A stretch of DNA of 64,000 bases from Flaccisagitta enflata (lineage: Eukaryota; Chaetognatha; Sagittoidea; Aphragmophora): NCBI GenBank assembly GCA_965153355.1, contig OZ231127.1, positions 23,932,001-23,996,000 of the forward strand. Direction: 5' to 3'. This document shows positions 39,103 to 52,932 of the stretch, piece by piece (position 1 is the first letter of the stretch; each line of letters begins with the position of its first letter). Made by a program: the position numbers and the translations under genes. The notes under the pieces were generated by a model. The model searched no databases. It had not been told where the DNA came from and worked only from the letters and a program-made list of their open reading frames with translations.

Positions 39103-40011
39103 GTACATGTATGTAGTTGTGTGTGTAAATGTAAAACGGAGCACACAACTGTTGGCCTGTTGCCTGCCTGCCTTGCAAGGCTTGTTTTAACAAGCGTCCG
39201 GTATGATGCGATTATTGATACAAATCAATCGATATATGATAATATTTCATAAAGAAAACAAATCATGTTTGTTTTAAAAGAAGTTTTCTCCTAGAATGGT
39301 CTTTGTCAATGAATATGTGTTTTTGCTTCTCTTTTAATTTTGGTCGCTTCCTCATTTCTGGTTGAAGGGTTTGGACGCAATGAGTCATGAAAAGTGCTTA
39401 AAGAATGTCTGATATCTGTGTTGATATCCAACTGCTTCTTTCCCTTTTCAATATTTTCTCCCACTGCTTTCACTCTCTATTTATAAATCCTCTCTCTTCA
39501 TTAACATTTCATCCTGAACTCGAATACTCCTCCAGTCGTTCTTCCTTACAATTACGCCCCGCTATAACGGTCCCGAGAGTAACGGTAATCTAGTTTTTTT
39601 ATGTGACTTTCATCTTTTATTCATAAGCAATTGTAAAAATCCACATATACTGGGTCATCCACCTGAGTTGTTGGATACCGTTAAGCTTTACTCAGAGATA
39701 CTAAAAGTCATGTATTTGTCTTAAAAAGTGCATATTGACGTTTTTTGTAACAAAATCTCATCTATTTTGGTTGAGTAGTTTGTCTGTAATATGGATTTGA
39801 AGTCAAAGCTTTTGTTTCAGGACTGATTCAATTTTCCAATAACATCCAAGCATTATGCATGTTAACATCAAAATTATTTTCTGAATCATCGGAACCATCA
39901 ATGCAAAGATGGAATGTATTAGTAATGACTTTCAAGAAGTTTGATATGATTGTCAGTTAATCTTTCATTTGAGATTAATCTTGTCTCTGTGGCATGAATT
40001 GCAGGCGTGTA

Positions 40012-40316
40012 TATAGTTGAGTTGAAGATGGGGAAAAAATGGATGGGGAAAATAATGGGGAAAAAGATGAAGTTGGAGATGGGGAAAAAATCAAAAGCTA
40101 GAAAAAAAGAAAAAAAAAATTTTTGAAGATTTAACACTTTTGGTAGTTCCAAATGGTAGTATCTGATTACTACAACATATTTTAACACTATTAAAACCTA
40201 TAATATACTGTTTTATTGCTTTGTGGGGAAGAAAATCAAAGATTTTGTAACATGAACGCATCGTGGGGAAGAAAATCAAAAGCAGGGGGGGAACAAAATC
40301 AATTATATACACCCCT
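40012..40316. mobile_element. MITE family B, copy 3 (complete, reverse)
   Basis: It starts CAGGCGTGTATATAGTTGAG and ends TCAATTATATACACCCCT. The interior has GGGGAAAAAATCAAAAGC and GGGGAAGAAAATCAAAG blocks, the reverse of copy 1. Confidence 0.8.
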
Positions 40317-40365
40317 AATGAATTATCATAAATAATGAAAATGAACACAAGGAGAATTCCTTATC

Positions 40366-40560
40366 TTTAGTTGCGGACACGCAACTCTATAAGAGGCTTT
40401 GTCCGTCCGTCCGTCGGTCGGTCGGTCGGTCAGTCGGTTGGTCAGTCGGTCGGTCGCTCCGTGGACACGAGTCGAAAAGTGAACATTTTTAATTGCCGAC
40501 AGTTGCATTTCCGCCCCTGCCCACCCATCTGCAACTGATGGCCGTGTATCCGGCCTTGTT
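40366..40560 (+). mobile_element. Hairpin/GTCC short element, complete copy
   Basis: TTTAGTTGCGGACACGCAAC then TCTATAAGAGGCTTTGTCCG and 15 or more GTCC/GTCG units. The right end is CCACCCATCTGCAACTGATG...TATCCGGCCTTGTT. Confidence 0.83.
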
Positions 40561-40743
40561 GATAGAAAATCTGGTTAATGTGAAAATGTTAGCGTCACTT
40601 CAAATCTAAAAAATACTGGACCAAATTTTTGATACAACAAATGTCAATACTCTTTAAGACCTGATTAACTTCAAATCCATGTGTCTTGGCATCAGTGAGT
40701 AAAGACTTAACAGAATCTGACAACTCAGGTGGATGACCTAGTA

Positions 40744-41960
40744 ATAGATGTGAATCATTGGTCCCTTGATATTCGTCATTAGGAGGTTCAACTATATCTA
40801 TCATTTTTTTTCTTCTTGGTTTTTTGACAGGATCAAGTGAGATGATTCACGGGTCGATGTGTTCTCCTTCTGTCTCAGAAAGTTTGTCTCCCGGCGTCAC
40901 AATTTTCTTATTAAACTTCTCTTCGCTAATAATTCACCTAATCATGACACCAGTTTTTTATGAGAGCTGCTGTTAAAAAAACACCTACCTGCATGGAGTG
41001 ATAATTATCCAACTCTTTGGAGAGAAATGGTGTTTGCAATGAGACGATATCAAGATGCCGAGTAGGTTTCTTTGTCACGCAGTTCCTTTAAAGGCAATCA
41101 CTCGCAAGGAAAGATTAATCCATTTCTAGGCCTAGACATTTTCATCGAATTTTCTTTTTCTCGCTTTCCTCCTCTTCCTCTTCTTTCTTTCACACTTTGA
41201 TTAATGCCTTCCGCATTTTATGCATGTTTGGTTACACCAGCTTAGTTTTTGAACATGATAAAGTCACTCCATTTGTTTCTTTGTTTTTTTTTTCTTCAGG
41301 CAAAGCACAAAATTTTCAATTTCCTCTCTACGCCATATGTTAGCTTGTTTCCTTTTTTCTTATACTTCCAACGATTAACCCGGTTTGATGGTTAGACAAT
41401 AAGGTTTGTGAGTTGTATTTATGGCAATTTTGATTTCGGTTATATTCTTTCTTTTTTTTATTCGTTCACATTCTCTATATGGCGTTGAACATAAGAGGGA
41501 GAAAATAACGGTGGAGAGATGATTTGTTGTGTGCAGAAGGAAAAAATGAAATTAAAGAGAAGCGCCGTTTAGTAAACATCAAGAACTGGGGTAGCTTTTG
41601 TATGGAAGCTGAAGGATTTTGATTCTATGTTAATAGGAAGCGGTTAGAAAAAAGACAAGTAGGAAGCTGAAGGATTCTTTTTACTTTGTTCAGTGATCTT
41701 TGGTGGAAGAAGCCGAAAATTGTCAATCATTCAGGCCATATTCATTGTTTTTTAATGCCCTTCGACAAAATGCGAAACCTGGTCGTAGAATAGAGAGAGA
41801 ATCGTTTATTTGTATGGACATGATGAGAATCTAACACTAGGCACGTGCTAGCGACTCTTTGGGTGTTGGTATTTGTTGGTGTTATCTACTTGAGTAACCA
41901 AATTTACAACTGGACATTCATGTTTCAGATTTAACATACAGCAATATCTTATCTAGAGAA
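40744..41960. other. No gene seen
   Basis: AT-rich sequence with no array and no coding frame that I can support. Confidence 0.5.
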
Positions 41961-41967
41961 GAGAAGC

Positions 41968-42032
41968 GTACATACATACATACATACATACATACATACA
42001 TACATACATACATACATACATACATACATACA

Positions 42033-42060
<28 letters not shown>
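41968..42060. repeat. (CATA)n microsatellite
   Basis: About 23 units of CATA. Confidence 0.95.
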
Positions 42061-42063
<3 letters not shown>

Positions 42064-42267
42064 GGTATCGGGAAGAAATGGAATGAAGCTTCTTTTTAAT
42101 TTCACTCGGGTTCATTCCACAAAGCACTCCCTTAACATCATCTTTTCACCCACTGATCTTATGGCACATGGCAATTTTGCATAATGCATGCCCCCGCTCT
42201 GTTTAGTCGACCTATGAAGTGTTACAAAAAACACTTAACCGGTATTTGGTAAGGGGCGATACATGCC

Positions 42268-43446
42268 ATCTAGGCGGAAAAAATCTTTCGTCCTGTAACA
42301 AAAATGTATTCATTGGCGTAAAAATGAATACAAATCAATTACAAATCCATCAATAATTAGTGTGGGCTCCCTTTGACTGAATCAGAGCCGACATTTGTTT
42401 CGGAAGCGTTTTGTAGAGCAGCTCGAGCTACTAAGGACTGAAGGCTTTGCAGATCTTTCTCGCAATTTTTTACTGTCTATTCTTTCGCTACTTTTAGACT
42501 CGCAGTTTTAAAAAGAATCATTAGATCATAAAAAAATTGGTGACATAAATGAAGCCCTCCGAATTTGCAAACAGGCAACGCAAATTGCATCTGTCCAGCT
42601 CAAGGCGTTTAGAAGTAATCAAAAAAAGAGTGAAATGGTATCATAAGAAGATTGTGGAGAAATGGCATAAGTGAAACTCAAGTACAGGGTGTATCACGCC
42701 AAATTAGATATAAGAAAACGATGGCATTCTGCTTCTTAAAGTGCAAAAATAGATCTGAAAAAAGATTCACAGAGCATACAAGCTCCGGTTTTTTGTGTAA
42801 AAATCTTATGAATCTGGGTCAGATATTCTAGCCACAACATTAATTTGAAGTGAACTGAGCATTTAGAGGAGAAGCTTTTTGGATATGATTGGGATGCTGA
42901 AAGCTTTTTTTTGAATTGCTCTCATTTCTAAACGGCTTGAGCCACATTTGCCAGATTGGTCTCAAATTAAGGAAAATTTGATAAGCTTTAATTTGGGACC
43001 AATCTGGCATCTGTAACTTAAGTCGTTTAGAAATGAGAGCAATTCAAAAAGAAACTTTCAGAATCAAAATCATGTTCAAAGTGCTTCTCCTCTAAATGCT
43101 CAATTTGTTTCAAATTGATATTGTGGCTGCAATATTTGACCCAGACCCATGAAATTTTTACACAAAAAACCGGAGCTCATGTGCTCTTTGAATCTTTTTT
43201 CAAAATTATTTTTGCACTTTTAGAAGCAGAATGCCATCGTTTTCTTATATCTAATTTGGCATGATACACCCTGTATTTCATTTAAAGTTGAATAGCTTTT
43301 GACTGCATAGAGCTTGAGGGATGCGGTTTGCGTCAATCTCTTGCAAATTTGAAGAGCTTTATTTATCTCACCGATTTTTTGATGTTTGGTTGATTCTAAC
43401 CTGGGATATGCACCTAAACGTACCGAAAGATTTTTTCCGCCTAGAT
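42268..43446 (-). mobile_element. Tc1-like element with transposase C-terminus, host of a nested MITE
   Basis: Ends ATCTAGGCGGAAAAAATCTT and the complement near 43424-43446 are inverted. On the minus strand 42427-42350 reads LELLYKTLPKQMSALIQ and SKGAHTNY then a stop, the usual C-terminus of Tc1 transposases. Upstream frames are broken. The MITE at 42685-43273 is inserted in it. Confidence 0.78.
42685..43273. mobile_element. Palindromic TA-MITE nested in a Tc1-like element
   Basis: Ends CAGGGTGTATCACGCCAAAT / complement are flanked by TA (42683-42684, 43274-43275). The whole 589 bp folds on itself, with the centre near 42980 where GAATTGCTCTCATTTCTAAA meets its complement. Confidence 0.9.
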
Positions 43447-44084
43447 AGTACTCTTGTTTATCAATGATGTGACCTTTTGAATGCGTATATAAAATCTGAT
43501 CACGCCTGAGGTTGTGACTTATAGCTGGAACCAATATTCAAATGGAAGGCAATGAAAGGTCTTGAGCTCTTTAGGAAATCAAGGTTTGCCATTCCTTTGA
43601 AGACAAAAACGAAAAGTCGGTTTGCGATCACGAGGAAAACCAGGGAAAAGAGGAAGAAGGGAGAAGATTAGGATTGGGGTTTATGCGGTATCTTTATTCG
43701 TTATTAATTAGCGACAGAAATATACAAAAGCACATTCAGAAGCTACAAACAAACTATAAGTGAGGAGGGAAAATGGGGAGAGGATGAGCTAGAAAGAAGA
43801 GGAGAGGGAGAGGGATGTGAGAGGATGGCTAATTAGTAGCGATGGGAAAAGAGGGAGAGAAAAAAAGAGTTGGACAGATGGGGAAGTAGGTTAGGGGGGG
43901 GGGGGAGTCAGTGGCGTTCAAGAGAAAAATGGGGGAGAGAAAAAAGAGGAGGAAGATGGAAAGGCAAAATCAGTCGTATGGGGGGAGGGGGGGTTCGGGA
44001 AGTCGTGGGCGATCAAGAGGAAATTGACATGTCAAAACCAAATGTCAACTCGCTCACGCCCGCCACTTGCCTAAGAGAGCATTT

Positions 44085-44087
<3 letters not shown>
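43447..44087. other. No gene seen; purine-rich
   Basis: 43720-44000 is A/G-rich (GGAGAGGGAG types). The 114-codon plus frame ends in the following CT repeat and lacks recognisable motifs. Confidence 0.45.

Positions 44088-44158
<71 letters not shown>
44088..44158. repeat. (CT)n microsatellite
   Basis: About 70 bp of CT. Confidence 0.95.
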
Positions 44159-44161
<3 letters not shown>

Positions 44162-44171
44162 CGACGGAAAT

Positions 44172-44207
44172 AGCAGGTTATAGAGTCGCGTGCACGCAAT
44201 TAAAAAC
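44172..44207 (-). mobile_element. Hairpin end of a GTCC-type element (fragment)
   Basis: AGGTTATAGAGTCGCGTGCA + CGCAATTAAAAAC is the hairpin end in reverse orientation. The rest of the element is absent. Confidence 0.55.
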
Positions 44208-45893
<1,686 letters not shown>

Positions 45894-45899
45894 GGGGTG

Positions 45900-46270
45900 T
45901 AAGTCTGTTGAGAGATTGTGTGTTTCGGCCGGATGGCGCCTTTCTTATAGACGGGCAAAGACACAACCGCGTCGATGTCACTGGTAGAATCATTTTCGTC
46001 TTTATCGTCATCATCTTCGATTGACGACGTCGTCGTTTTCCTGTCATCGTCGTCGACGTCGTCGTCGTCGTCCTTGTCGTCGTCGTCGTCGTCGTCGTCG
46101 TCGAGTTCTACCGGGCGAGAGAGCGTCTGCGTTCCTTTTCGCCAGCAACAGTTGCGTCTCCCATCTAGTCTTCCTGTATGAGAGTGGAAACCAGTTGGCA
46201 TCGGGAAGGAGGAATGGTTGATACCGCGATGAGCCGTGCATTGAATGCTGCGTACCGTTTTCCTTTTCAT
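45900..46270 (-). CDS. Possible first coding exon, Asp-rich (hypothetical)
   Basis: On the minus strand an ATG at 46268-46270 opens a frame: MKRKTVRSIQCTAHRG, then a His/Cys/Arg segment, PVELDDDDDDDDDKDDDDD, STSDIDAVVSLPVYKKGA and on into a (CT)n tract. The acidic run comes from a (GTC)n array (46020-46102) that keeps frame. A CCAAT-rich segment lies upstream at 46.6-46.9 kb, so a minus-strand transcript start is plausible. It has no recognised domain and no clear donor. It could equally be a chance frame, and the other two minus frames are partly open too. Confidence 0.3.
46020..46102. repeat. (GTC)n/(GAC)n trinucleotide repeat
   Basis: About 80 bp of GTC units with a few GAC and TTG changes. 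GC-rich, unlike the other trinucleotide arrays here. Confidence 0.9.
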
Positions 46271-46559
46271 TGAAATACAGAAACGAAACTATGAAGCACA
46301 AATTTGGGTGATTTTAGTTTTCATTATCCGTTTCGATTTAACTTTTGACTTCTTGAGCATTTATGAAGCTGACTGCTTCTATGATGGAAACTTCAACTAT
46401 TCTGTTAGATGAATGAAGAAACTAAAATATCGACTTTTTAATCCATCAGGCATACATAACAAGATATCAGGGGAAAAGTTTTTGAACTTAAAAAAAAAAC
46501 ACACCTATACTACCGCCTCACCTTACGCAACCAACACGCAAAAAGAAATCAATCTACCC

Positions 46560-46905
46560 ATACCAAGTAAGGGGTAGATCGACCGTGACCGAACCTTGAC
46601 GTCTCAAATACGATAGTCAATTCAACCAATCATCGCCGTTCCACAGTGAATGCCATCCAACGCTTGACGACTGTGAAAACTACCCAATCAGAATGTGGAA
46701 AACGGAAGCTTTTAAGAAAAATGGCGAATGGAATGCGTCACGACGTGAATAGCTCGACCAATCAGATGACGCGTATTTGGGATTCCCACAGCTCATTTAC
46801 GTCAATGGCGAGACTTTGTCCAATGAGAGCCAAGCTTTGAGAACTGCGTTTTAATTCCCGGGCGAAGGACGAAACCGAGGACGTGAGGAGGCGTAGATAG
46901 TCATG
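46560..46905. promoter_or_regulatory. CCAAT-box cluster, probable promoter
   Basis: Within 220 bp there are four CCAAT motifs in the same sense (AACCAATCAT near 46625, CCCAATCAGA near 46683, GACCAATCAGATGACG near 46757, GTCCAATGAG near 46817), plus TTACGTCAATGG and TTGACGTCTC, which resemble CRE half-sites. The segment is less AT-rich than its flanks and carries no microsatellite. Direction is unknown. An Asp-rich minus frame starts about 350 bp to the left. Confidence 0.5.
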
Positions 46906-47440
46906 GAGGCCGTAAACTATGTACTAACTAGGGGTGAAAGTTTAGTACAGTGGATATCAGCTACGAGTGTGACGGTTGGGTAACAGGTTTTCTGATATGA
47001 TTTCTTCATTTTTGGATATGTCAATGTGCGATTTTTAATAGGGAACCCCTCGAGCGAGCACCCGTCACCCCTGGGGCTGGATGACAAGAATTTGTCTAAA
47101 AACATAGTCTATAAACGTAGGCCGTTTTCAACCAAGGGTTGAAAAGAGAATGAAAATATTGATTCATGTAGTTCAATAAAATCCATGATATGAACCGTAG
47201 ATACATAAGACAATAATCTATCATTAGTTAAATGTATTCATACACATTTACGATGTGTTTATTGATGTCAGGAATTACGCCTATGCGTAATTGTACAAAA
47301 TCATAATTTACTGCAATATGCAAATGAGCTTTTTGACAATCGTGGACGCACATAAGTGTTTGAATGCAATTGCAACTATTGTAACTTACTTAAAATGATA
47401 TATTCATTATGATTACATGTTAAGCATATCTTTTTCTTTA

Positions 47441-47530
47441 AGGAAGCGTGAATCTGGAATGCATCTCTATAAGAAAGTCTGTCCATCTGTTTATCCATCT
47501 GTCTGTCCATTATGCCTGTGCGAAAAAAGT
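47441..47530 (+). mobile_element. Hairpin/GTCC element, left-end fragment
   Basis: GAAGCGTGAATCTGGAATGC then ATCTCTATAAGAAAGTCTGTCC and diverged GTCCATCT units. Confidence 0.45.
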
Positions 47531-47788
47531 TTTCTTTGCTGTTTTTGGCGGTGGAGGGATCCTATTTTTAGTCAGATGATCAACAAACAGTTAAGAGTTT
47601 TATTCACTACTCAGTCATTTCTTCTGTCTGTTCGCCCTTCTGTCTCTAACAGGTCTCACATAACTAGGAGGAAAAGTGATATGAGCAATATAGATAGTAA
47701 ATCTGCCCTCAGCACAATGAACTTTGACATGGAGATGGCAAAAACCAAGTATTTGACATAGAAAAGCAATATCGGCGACTTTCATGGC

Positions 47789-48030
47789 AGGGGTGTACAT
47801 GGTTCCATAATCTTTGATTATTCCTGTTGAGTCTAATGTTACAATTTCCCCCCCCCCCTGCCTTTGATTTTCTTCCCCGCGATGCAGCGCGTTGTGTTAG
47901 CAAGTAAATGATTTTCTTCCCCATAAAGCAACAAAACAGTGTGTTTAAGGTTTAGATAGTGTTCAATTGTGTTCTACTTATCATGTTTTATGATTTGCTA
48001 CTGCCAATAGTTATACTCTCCATAAATTTT
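47789..48030. mobile_element. MITE family B, copy 4 (partial)
   Basis: AGGGGTGTACATGGTTCCAT, then a C homopolymer, CTGCCTTTGATTTTCTTCCC and CGCGATGCAGCGCGTTGTGT as in copy 1. It merges into pyrimidine-rich sequence. Confidence 0.7.
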
Positions 48031-48059
48031 CTTTTTTTTCTTTTTTCCTCCTTCCTTTA

Positions 48060-48366
<307 letters not shown>

Positions 48367-48514
48367 CCATCCGTCAGTCTACAGGCCTGAAACTGGGTTT
48401 TGAGATCCAAATATGAAAATTGCCGCGCATCCCGAGCAAACCCGGCAAAAACTGTCTGTCCCCTTATTGCTTTTTTGACATTTTTAAGCCTTTTGGGCTC
48501 ACAGCCCATTTCCA

Positions 48515-48725
48515 AGTGTCATTCTAAGTCATTCTTAGTCATTCTAAGTCATTCAAAGTCCTTCTAAGTTTTTTTCAAGTCATATCAGGTTATATTAAGT
48601 CACTTTATTCAATTAGGTCAATTCAGTTATTTATGTCATTTTAAGTTTTTTTTTTAAAGTCATTTCAAGTCATTTTAAGTCAATCTAAGTCATCTTAAGC
48701 TATTAATGTCCTGCACGCGACTTAT
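48515..48725 (+). repeat. 11-bp AAGTCATTCT array with hairpin-element end
   Basis: Degenerate units of AAGTCATTCTA, ending at CTGCACGCGACTTATA, a piece of the hairpin-element end. This is the same array type as at 21340 and 55890. Confidence 0.7.
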
Positions 48726-49270
48726 AATACCTAGGACAAAAGTATTGCAACACTTAGGGCATTAGTTCATTTTTTTCACAAATACAATGCAAGATAAGTC
48801 AATTCAAGCAAATACGTGTTTCATGTGTCCAAACATGAAAGCAGCATAAAGTTTCCGCTTAACTAAAATGTACAATTTTTTTTAACATTAAAGATCAATT
48901 CCAGGCTTTCACATCAATGTGTCTGGAAATACCAAGCAGATAAACACAACTTTGTCCAATGCTTTTTTAGCTATAGGTGTAAAGGTTAACATTTAAGGAT
49001 AAGTCAATCTGATCAAAAGACCATGTACAAACGTGAGCAATTTGACATACAAGAGCGTTCTCTCTACATTTCTTTCCTTTCTTCTCTCCTTTCTCCCTTC
49101 CTTCCATCCTTCCTTCCATCCTTTCTTCCATTCTCATTTCCTTCCAATCGTTCATCCTTCCTTCCTTATATCTTTCCATCCTTCCCTCAATCCCTCCTTA
49201 CATCCTTCCTACTATCCTTCTTTCATTCTTCCCTCCTACCTTCCTTATTTTCTTCTCTTTTTTCTTTTCT

Positions 49271-49418
49271 CTCTTCTTCTTCTTCTTCTTCTTCTTCTTC
49301 TTCTTCTTCTTCTTCTTCTTCTTCTTCTTCTTCTTCTTCTTCTGCTGCTGCTGCTGCTGCTGCTTCTTCTTCTTCTTCTTCTTCTTCTTCTTCTTCTTCT
49401 TCTTCTTCTTCTTCTTCA
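49271..49418. repeat. (CTT)n with a (CTG)n block
   Basis: CTT with six or seven CTG units in the middle (49341-49362). Confidence 0.95.
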
Positions 49419-49687
49419 TCTTTCTCTTTTTCTACTGCCCAAAAGACCGAGTTTTGGCGCTACCCGCTACTCCAAAATCTACATGCCTTGTCACAACATC
49501 ATGGTAGGGCGAGCAGGGATACCCAACCCCCAGCCCCCCCCTGACTCAATCACATTGTATTCTGACAGCTTAAAATCTAGCAATGATACATGTGACCAGT
49601 TATTTAGAATAACCAAAATGTCCATGCATCGTTACTTGATCCGACGACGATCTTTTGTAGAAGGTAAATTTCATTAGAATTGCGTGG

Positions 49688-49813
<126 letters not shown>

Positions 49814-50302
49814 CCTGGGGACAACAAGCTTATCCCCTTCCACACCTACACACAAAACCAAACCCACACACACTGCACTCAATAATAACTGCGTGTTTTT
49901 TGCATGACCAGCCAACAGATGGACCAACAGATGGACAGACCGAGCCCCTTATGTAGAGTTGCATGTCCCCAACAAAAAAGGAAATGTTTCAGCAGATAAG
50001 GAAGCTGAATAGGTTTCATGACAATGTTATTGACACATTTTACAAAGAAAATAGTTGGTAAACAACAAAATTATGTTAAAACAATTGTCGATCCGCCTCC
50101 CATTGGTTTAACATGGGCTTTTCCTCTTCCTCCCTAGCGAAAAGGCTAAATCCAAGGGCAGGGGCAAGGGTCTCGCTCGGTAGGTTCCCGACTATTTTGA
50201 TGGGGTTTCTGGGTTTAAACCTCTAGATTAGTTCACTTAGACAGCCTGTGCAAACCGGTTCATGAATCCCTGCATATGTTTCACCCCTACTAACTATAAC
50301 TA

Positions 50303-50305
<3 letters not shown>

Positions 50306-50364
<59 letters not shown>
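50306..50364. repeat. (GA)n microsatellite
   Basis: About 60 bp of GA. Confidence 0.95.
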
Positions 50365-50366
<2 letters not shown>

Positions 50367-50822
50367 GAGACAATCTGTTAGTACTTTCTGACATATGGAC
50401 ATATGGACTGCATGAGAGACAATTAGACAGGTAAAGTCAGAAGAAGACTTGAATGATGTCTGCGCAAAATAGCGGCCATACGACGGCAGGAAACTGTGAG
50501 GACAGGATGATTGGGAAAAAAATCGAAAAACGTTTTTCGATTTTTTGAGTTTCGCTTAGGAATTAATTTTTTCCATTTTCGCTTGGGGCGTTTTGGGCAA
50601 GTTGGGTCACGACTAGGCTCGCCCGAGGCTGGGGTTGAAATTGGTACAGGGTGAAAGAGGGCACTTTTTTACACCTTCTGGAAAAAAGCAGGGCACTGTT
50701 GGACCAATACTTTAGGCGCTATGAATTTTTTAATCTTTTTTTATTTTTTCACATTTTCCGCATTTTTCTCAAAGATCTTTATTTTTCATCGATCTCAATT
50801 TTGGGCCCTAAATAACAACAAT

Positions 50823-51567
50823 AGTCGCAAAAGCGTTAGATGGTCAGCGGTACCCGTTGCCCCTATGTGAGTGTATGTGGGTGTGAGGTGGTTAGAGGGG
50901 CAGCGGCCCCGAAGGGGCCGATGACCTATGCTGTTTTTATTTGAGCCTCAAGGCTGGAATTACGGCCTCAAGGCTGGAATTGGGGCCTTGAGGCTTGGAG
51001 TTGAGCCTTGACGCTTGGATTTGAGCCTTGAAGCTGGAATTATGGCCTCGAGGCTGGAATTATGGTTTTGAGGCTGGAATTGTGGCTTTGAGGTTTGGAT
51101 TTGAGCCTTTAGGCTGGGATTTGAGCCTCAAGGCTGGGATTTGAGCCTTGAGGCTGGGATTTGAGCCACAAGGCTGGGATTTGGGCTTCAAGGTCAGAAT
51201 CTGTATCTCTGGGGTGGAACATGAGCCTCACAGCTAGAATTTGGGCCTCAGGGCTAGAATTTGGACCTCTAGGCTAGAATTTGGGCCTCAAGGTTCGAAT
51301 TTGGATTTCTGGGGTTGAATATGAGCCTCACAGCTACAATTTGGGCCTCAGGGCTAGATTTTGGGCCTCTGGGCTAGAATTTGGGCCTCAAGGCTAGAAT
51401 TTGGGCCTCAAGGCTAGAATTTGGATCTCTGGGGTGGAATATGGGCCTCACAGCCAGAATTTGGGCCGCGATGCTGGGGGGGGTACGGACGGAGAAGGAG
51501 GAGGAGGAGAAATTTCTCCTGTGTGAAAGCATAGGTCATCGGCCCCTTCGGGGCCGCTGCCCAAAAA
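50823..51567 (+). mobile_element. Minisatellite-cored GC-hairpin element, copy 4 (complete)
   Basis: The left end TCGCAAAAGCGTTAGATGGT, then GGGGCAGCGGCCCCGAAGGG + GCCGATGACCTATGC (to 50930). The core 50942-51475 is a 20-bp array of AATTTGGGCCTCAAGGCTAG. The right end AGCATAGGTCATCGGCCCCT...GGCCGCTGCCC + AAAAA is the inverted copy. A purine tract follows. Confidence 0.85.
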
Positions 51568-52351
51568 TGAGTTCAGCAGAGGGCAGAGGGAGGGAGAGGG
51601 AGGGAAAGAGAGGGAGGAGAAAGAGGGAAGGAGAGGAGGGAAGAAGAGAGGGAGGGAGAGGGAGGGTGGGAGAAGGAGAAGGGAGGGTGGGAGAGGGAGG
51701 GAGAGGGAGGGAGGGAGGAGGGAGGGGGAGGGAGAGTAGGAGGGAGAGGGGAAGGAAGGAAAAGGGGAGGAAAGAGAGAGGGGAGGGAGAGAGAGAGAGA
51801 GAGAGAGGGAGGGGGAGAATGAGGGGGAGGGAAAGGAACGGAGAGAGGGAGAGAGAGGGAGGGAGGGGTAGGGGGAGGGAAAGTTGGAGGGAGGGAAGGG
51901 GAGGGAGAGAGAGGGAAGGAGAGGGAGAGAGAGAGGGAGAGGGAGAGAGAGGGGGAGGGGAGGGAGGGAAAGGGAGGGGGAGGGAGGGAGGAGGGAGGGA
52001 GAGAGGGAGGGAGGGAGAGAGGGAGAGAGGGAGGGAGGAGGGAGAGGGGAAGAGGGGAGAGAGAGGGAGGGGAAGGAAGGAGGGAGGGAGAGGGGGAGGG
52101 AGGGGAGGGAGGAGGAGAGGGGAGAGGGAGGAGGGGGAGAGGAGGAGGGAGGGAGGGAGGGGAGGGAGGGAGGGAGGGAGAGAGGAGGGAGAGGGAGAGG
52201 GAGAGGGAGGAGGAGAGAGGGGAGGGAGAGGAGGGAGAGGGGGGAGGGAGAGAGAGGGAGGGAGAGGGGAAGGGAGGGAGAGGGAGAGGAGGGAGGAGGG
52301 AGAGGGAGGGAGAGGGAGGGAGGGAGGGAGGAGGGGAGAGGAGAGGAGAGA

Positions 52352-52428
<77 letters not shown>
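51568..52428. repeat. (GGGA/GAGG)n purine tract then (CA)n
   Basis: About 780 bp of almost pure G/A on the plus strand (51580-52352), then (CA)n to 52428. The 371-codon Glu/Gly/Arg frame and the Ser/Pro/Leu minus frames are artefacts. Confidence 0.93.
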
Positions 52429-52431
<3 letters not shown>

Positions 52432-52757
52432 CAGCCCTTACGATTTTTTTCCGGTCGGCGAGAGAGACAATGATACTAATCAGGATTTCTCTGTAGTGAT
52501 ATTCTCAGCGCTTGGGGTGGGAAATATTCTTTCTTGTGAAGCCAAGGGCAAGGGAAACGAGGCCAGACGAATAGGTTGTAGAGGAAGTAATTTGGGTGGG
52601 CATGGGCAGTTATGGGGGAGGGAAGGGGCAGTAAGAGGATTAGGCAGGGGCAGTATTGCTCAGAAATCACTAGTTTTACCTAGTTCTCAACATCCAAAAA
52701 ATGGGGACCAACGGGCACATTCTCTGATAGCAGGTGACAAAAAACCTGGAAATGTTC

Positions 52758-52932
52758 TTTTTTGTCGCGTGAACGCGACTGTATAACCCGCTATGTGTGT
52801 CGGTCTGATAGTGCATGTAAGCGTTGATGGGCAGTTTTTGCATCACTGCTCCTGGCCAAATGCTTGGCATTTTTTTTTCACTGCCCCTGCCCACCTGCAC
52901 GCGACTTGGGTAGCCGTTTATCCGGCCTTGTT
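52758..52932 (+). mobile_element. Hairpin/GTCC short element, complete copy
   Basis: TTTTTTGTCGCGTGAACGCG + ACTGTATAACCCGC on the left. CCACCTGCACGCGACTTGGG + TAGCC...GGCCTTGTT on the right. Confidence 0.8.

Larger units (their letters stand above)
39650..40741. mobile_element. TA-MITE family C, copy 2, with two nested insertions
   Basis: Ends CTGGGTCATCCACCTGAGTT and its complement are flanked by TA (39648-39649, 40742-40743). Removing the two insertions (40012-40316 and 40366-40560) leaves about 590 bp, close to copy 1 at 36428-37040. Confidence 0.88.

Noticed and set aside
51381-52496. 371-codon Glu/Gly/Arg frame and matching Ser/Pro/Leu frames on the other strand
   Set aside because: Entirely within a G/A-only tract that contains no stop codons by composition.
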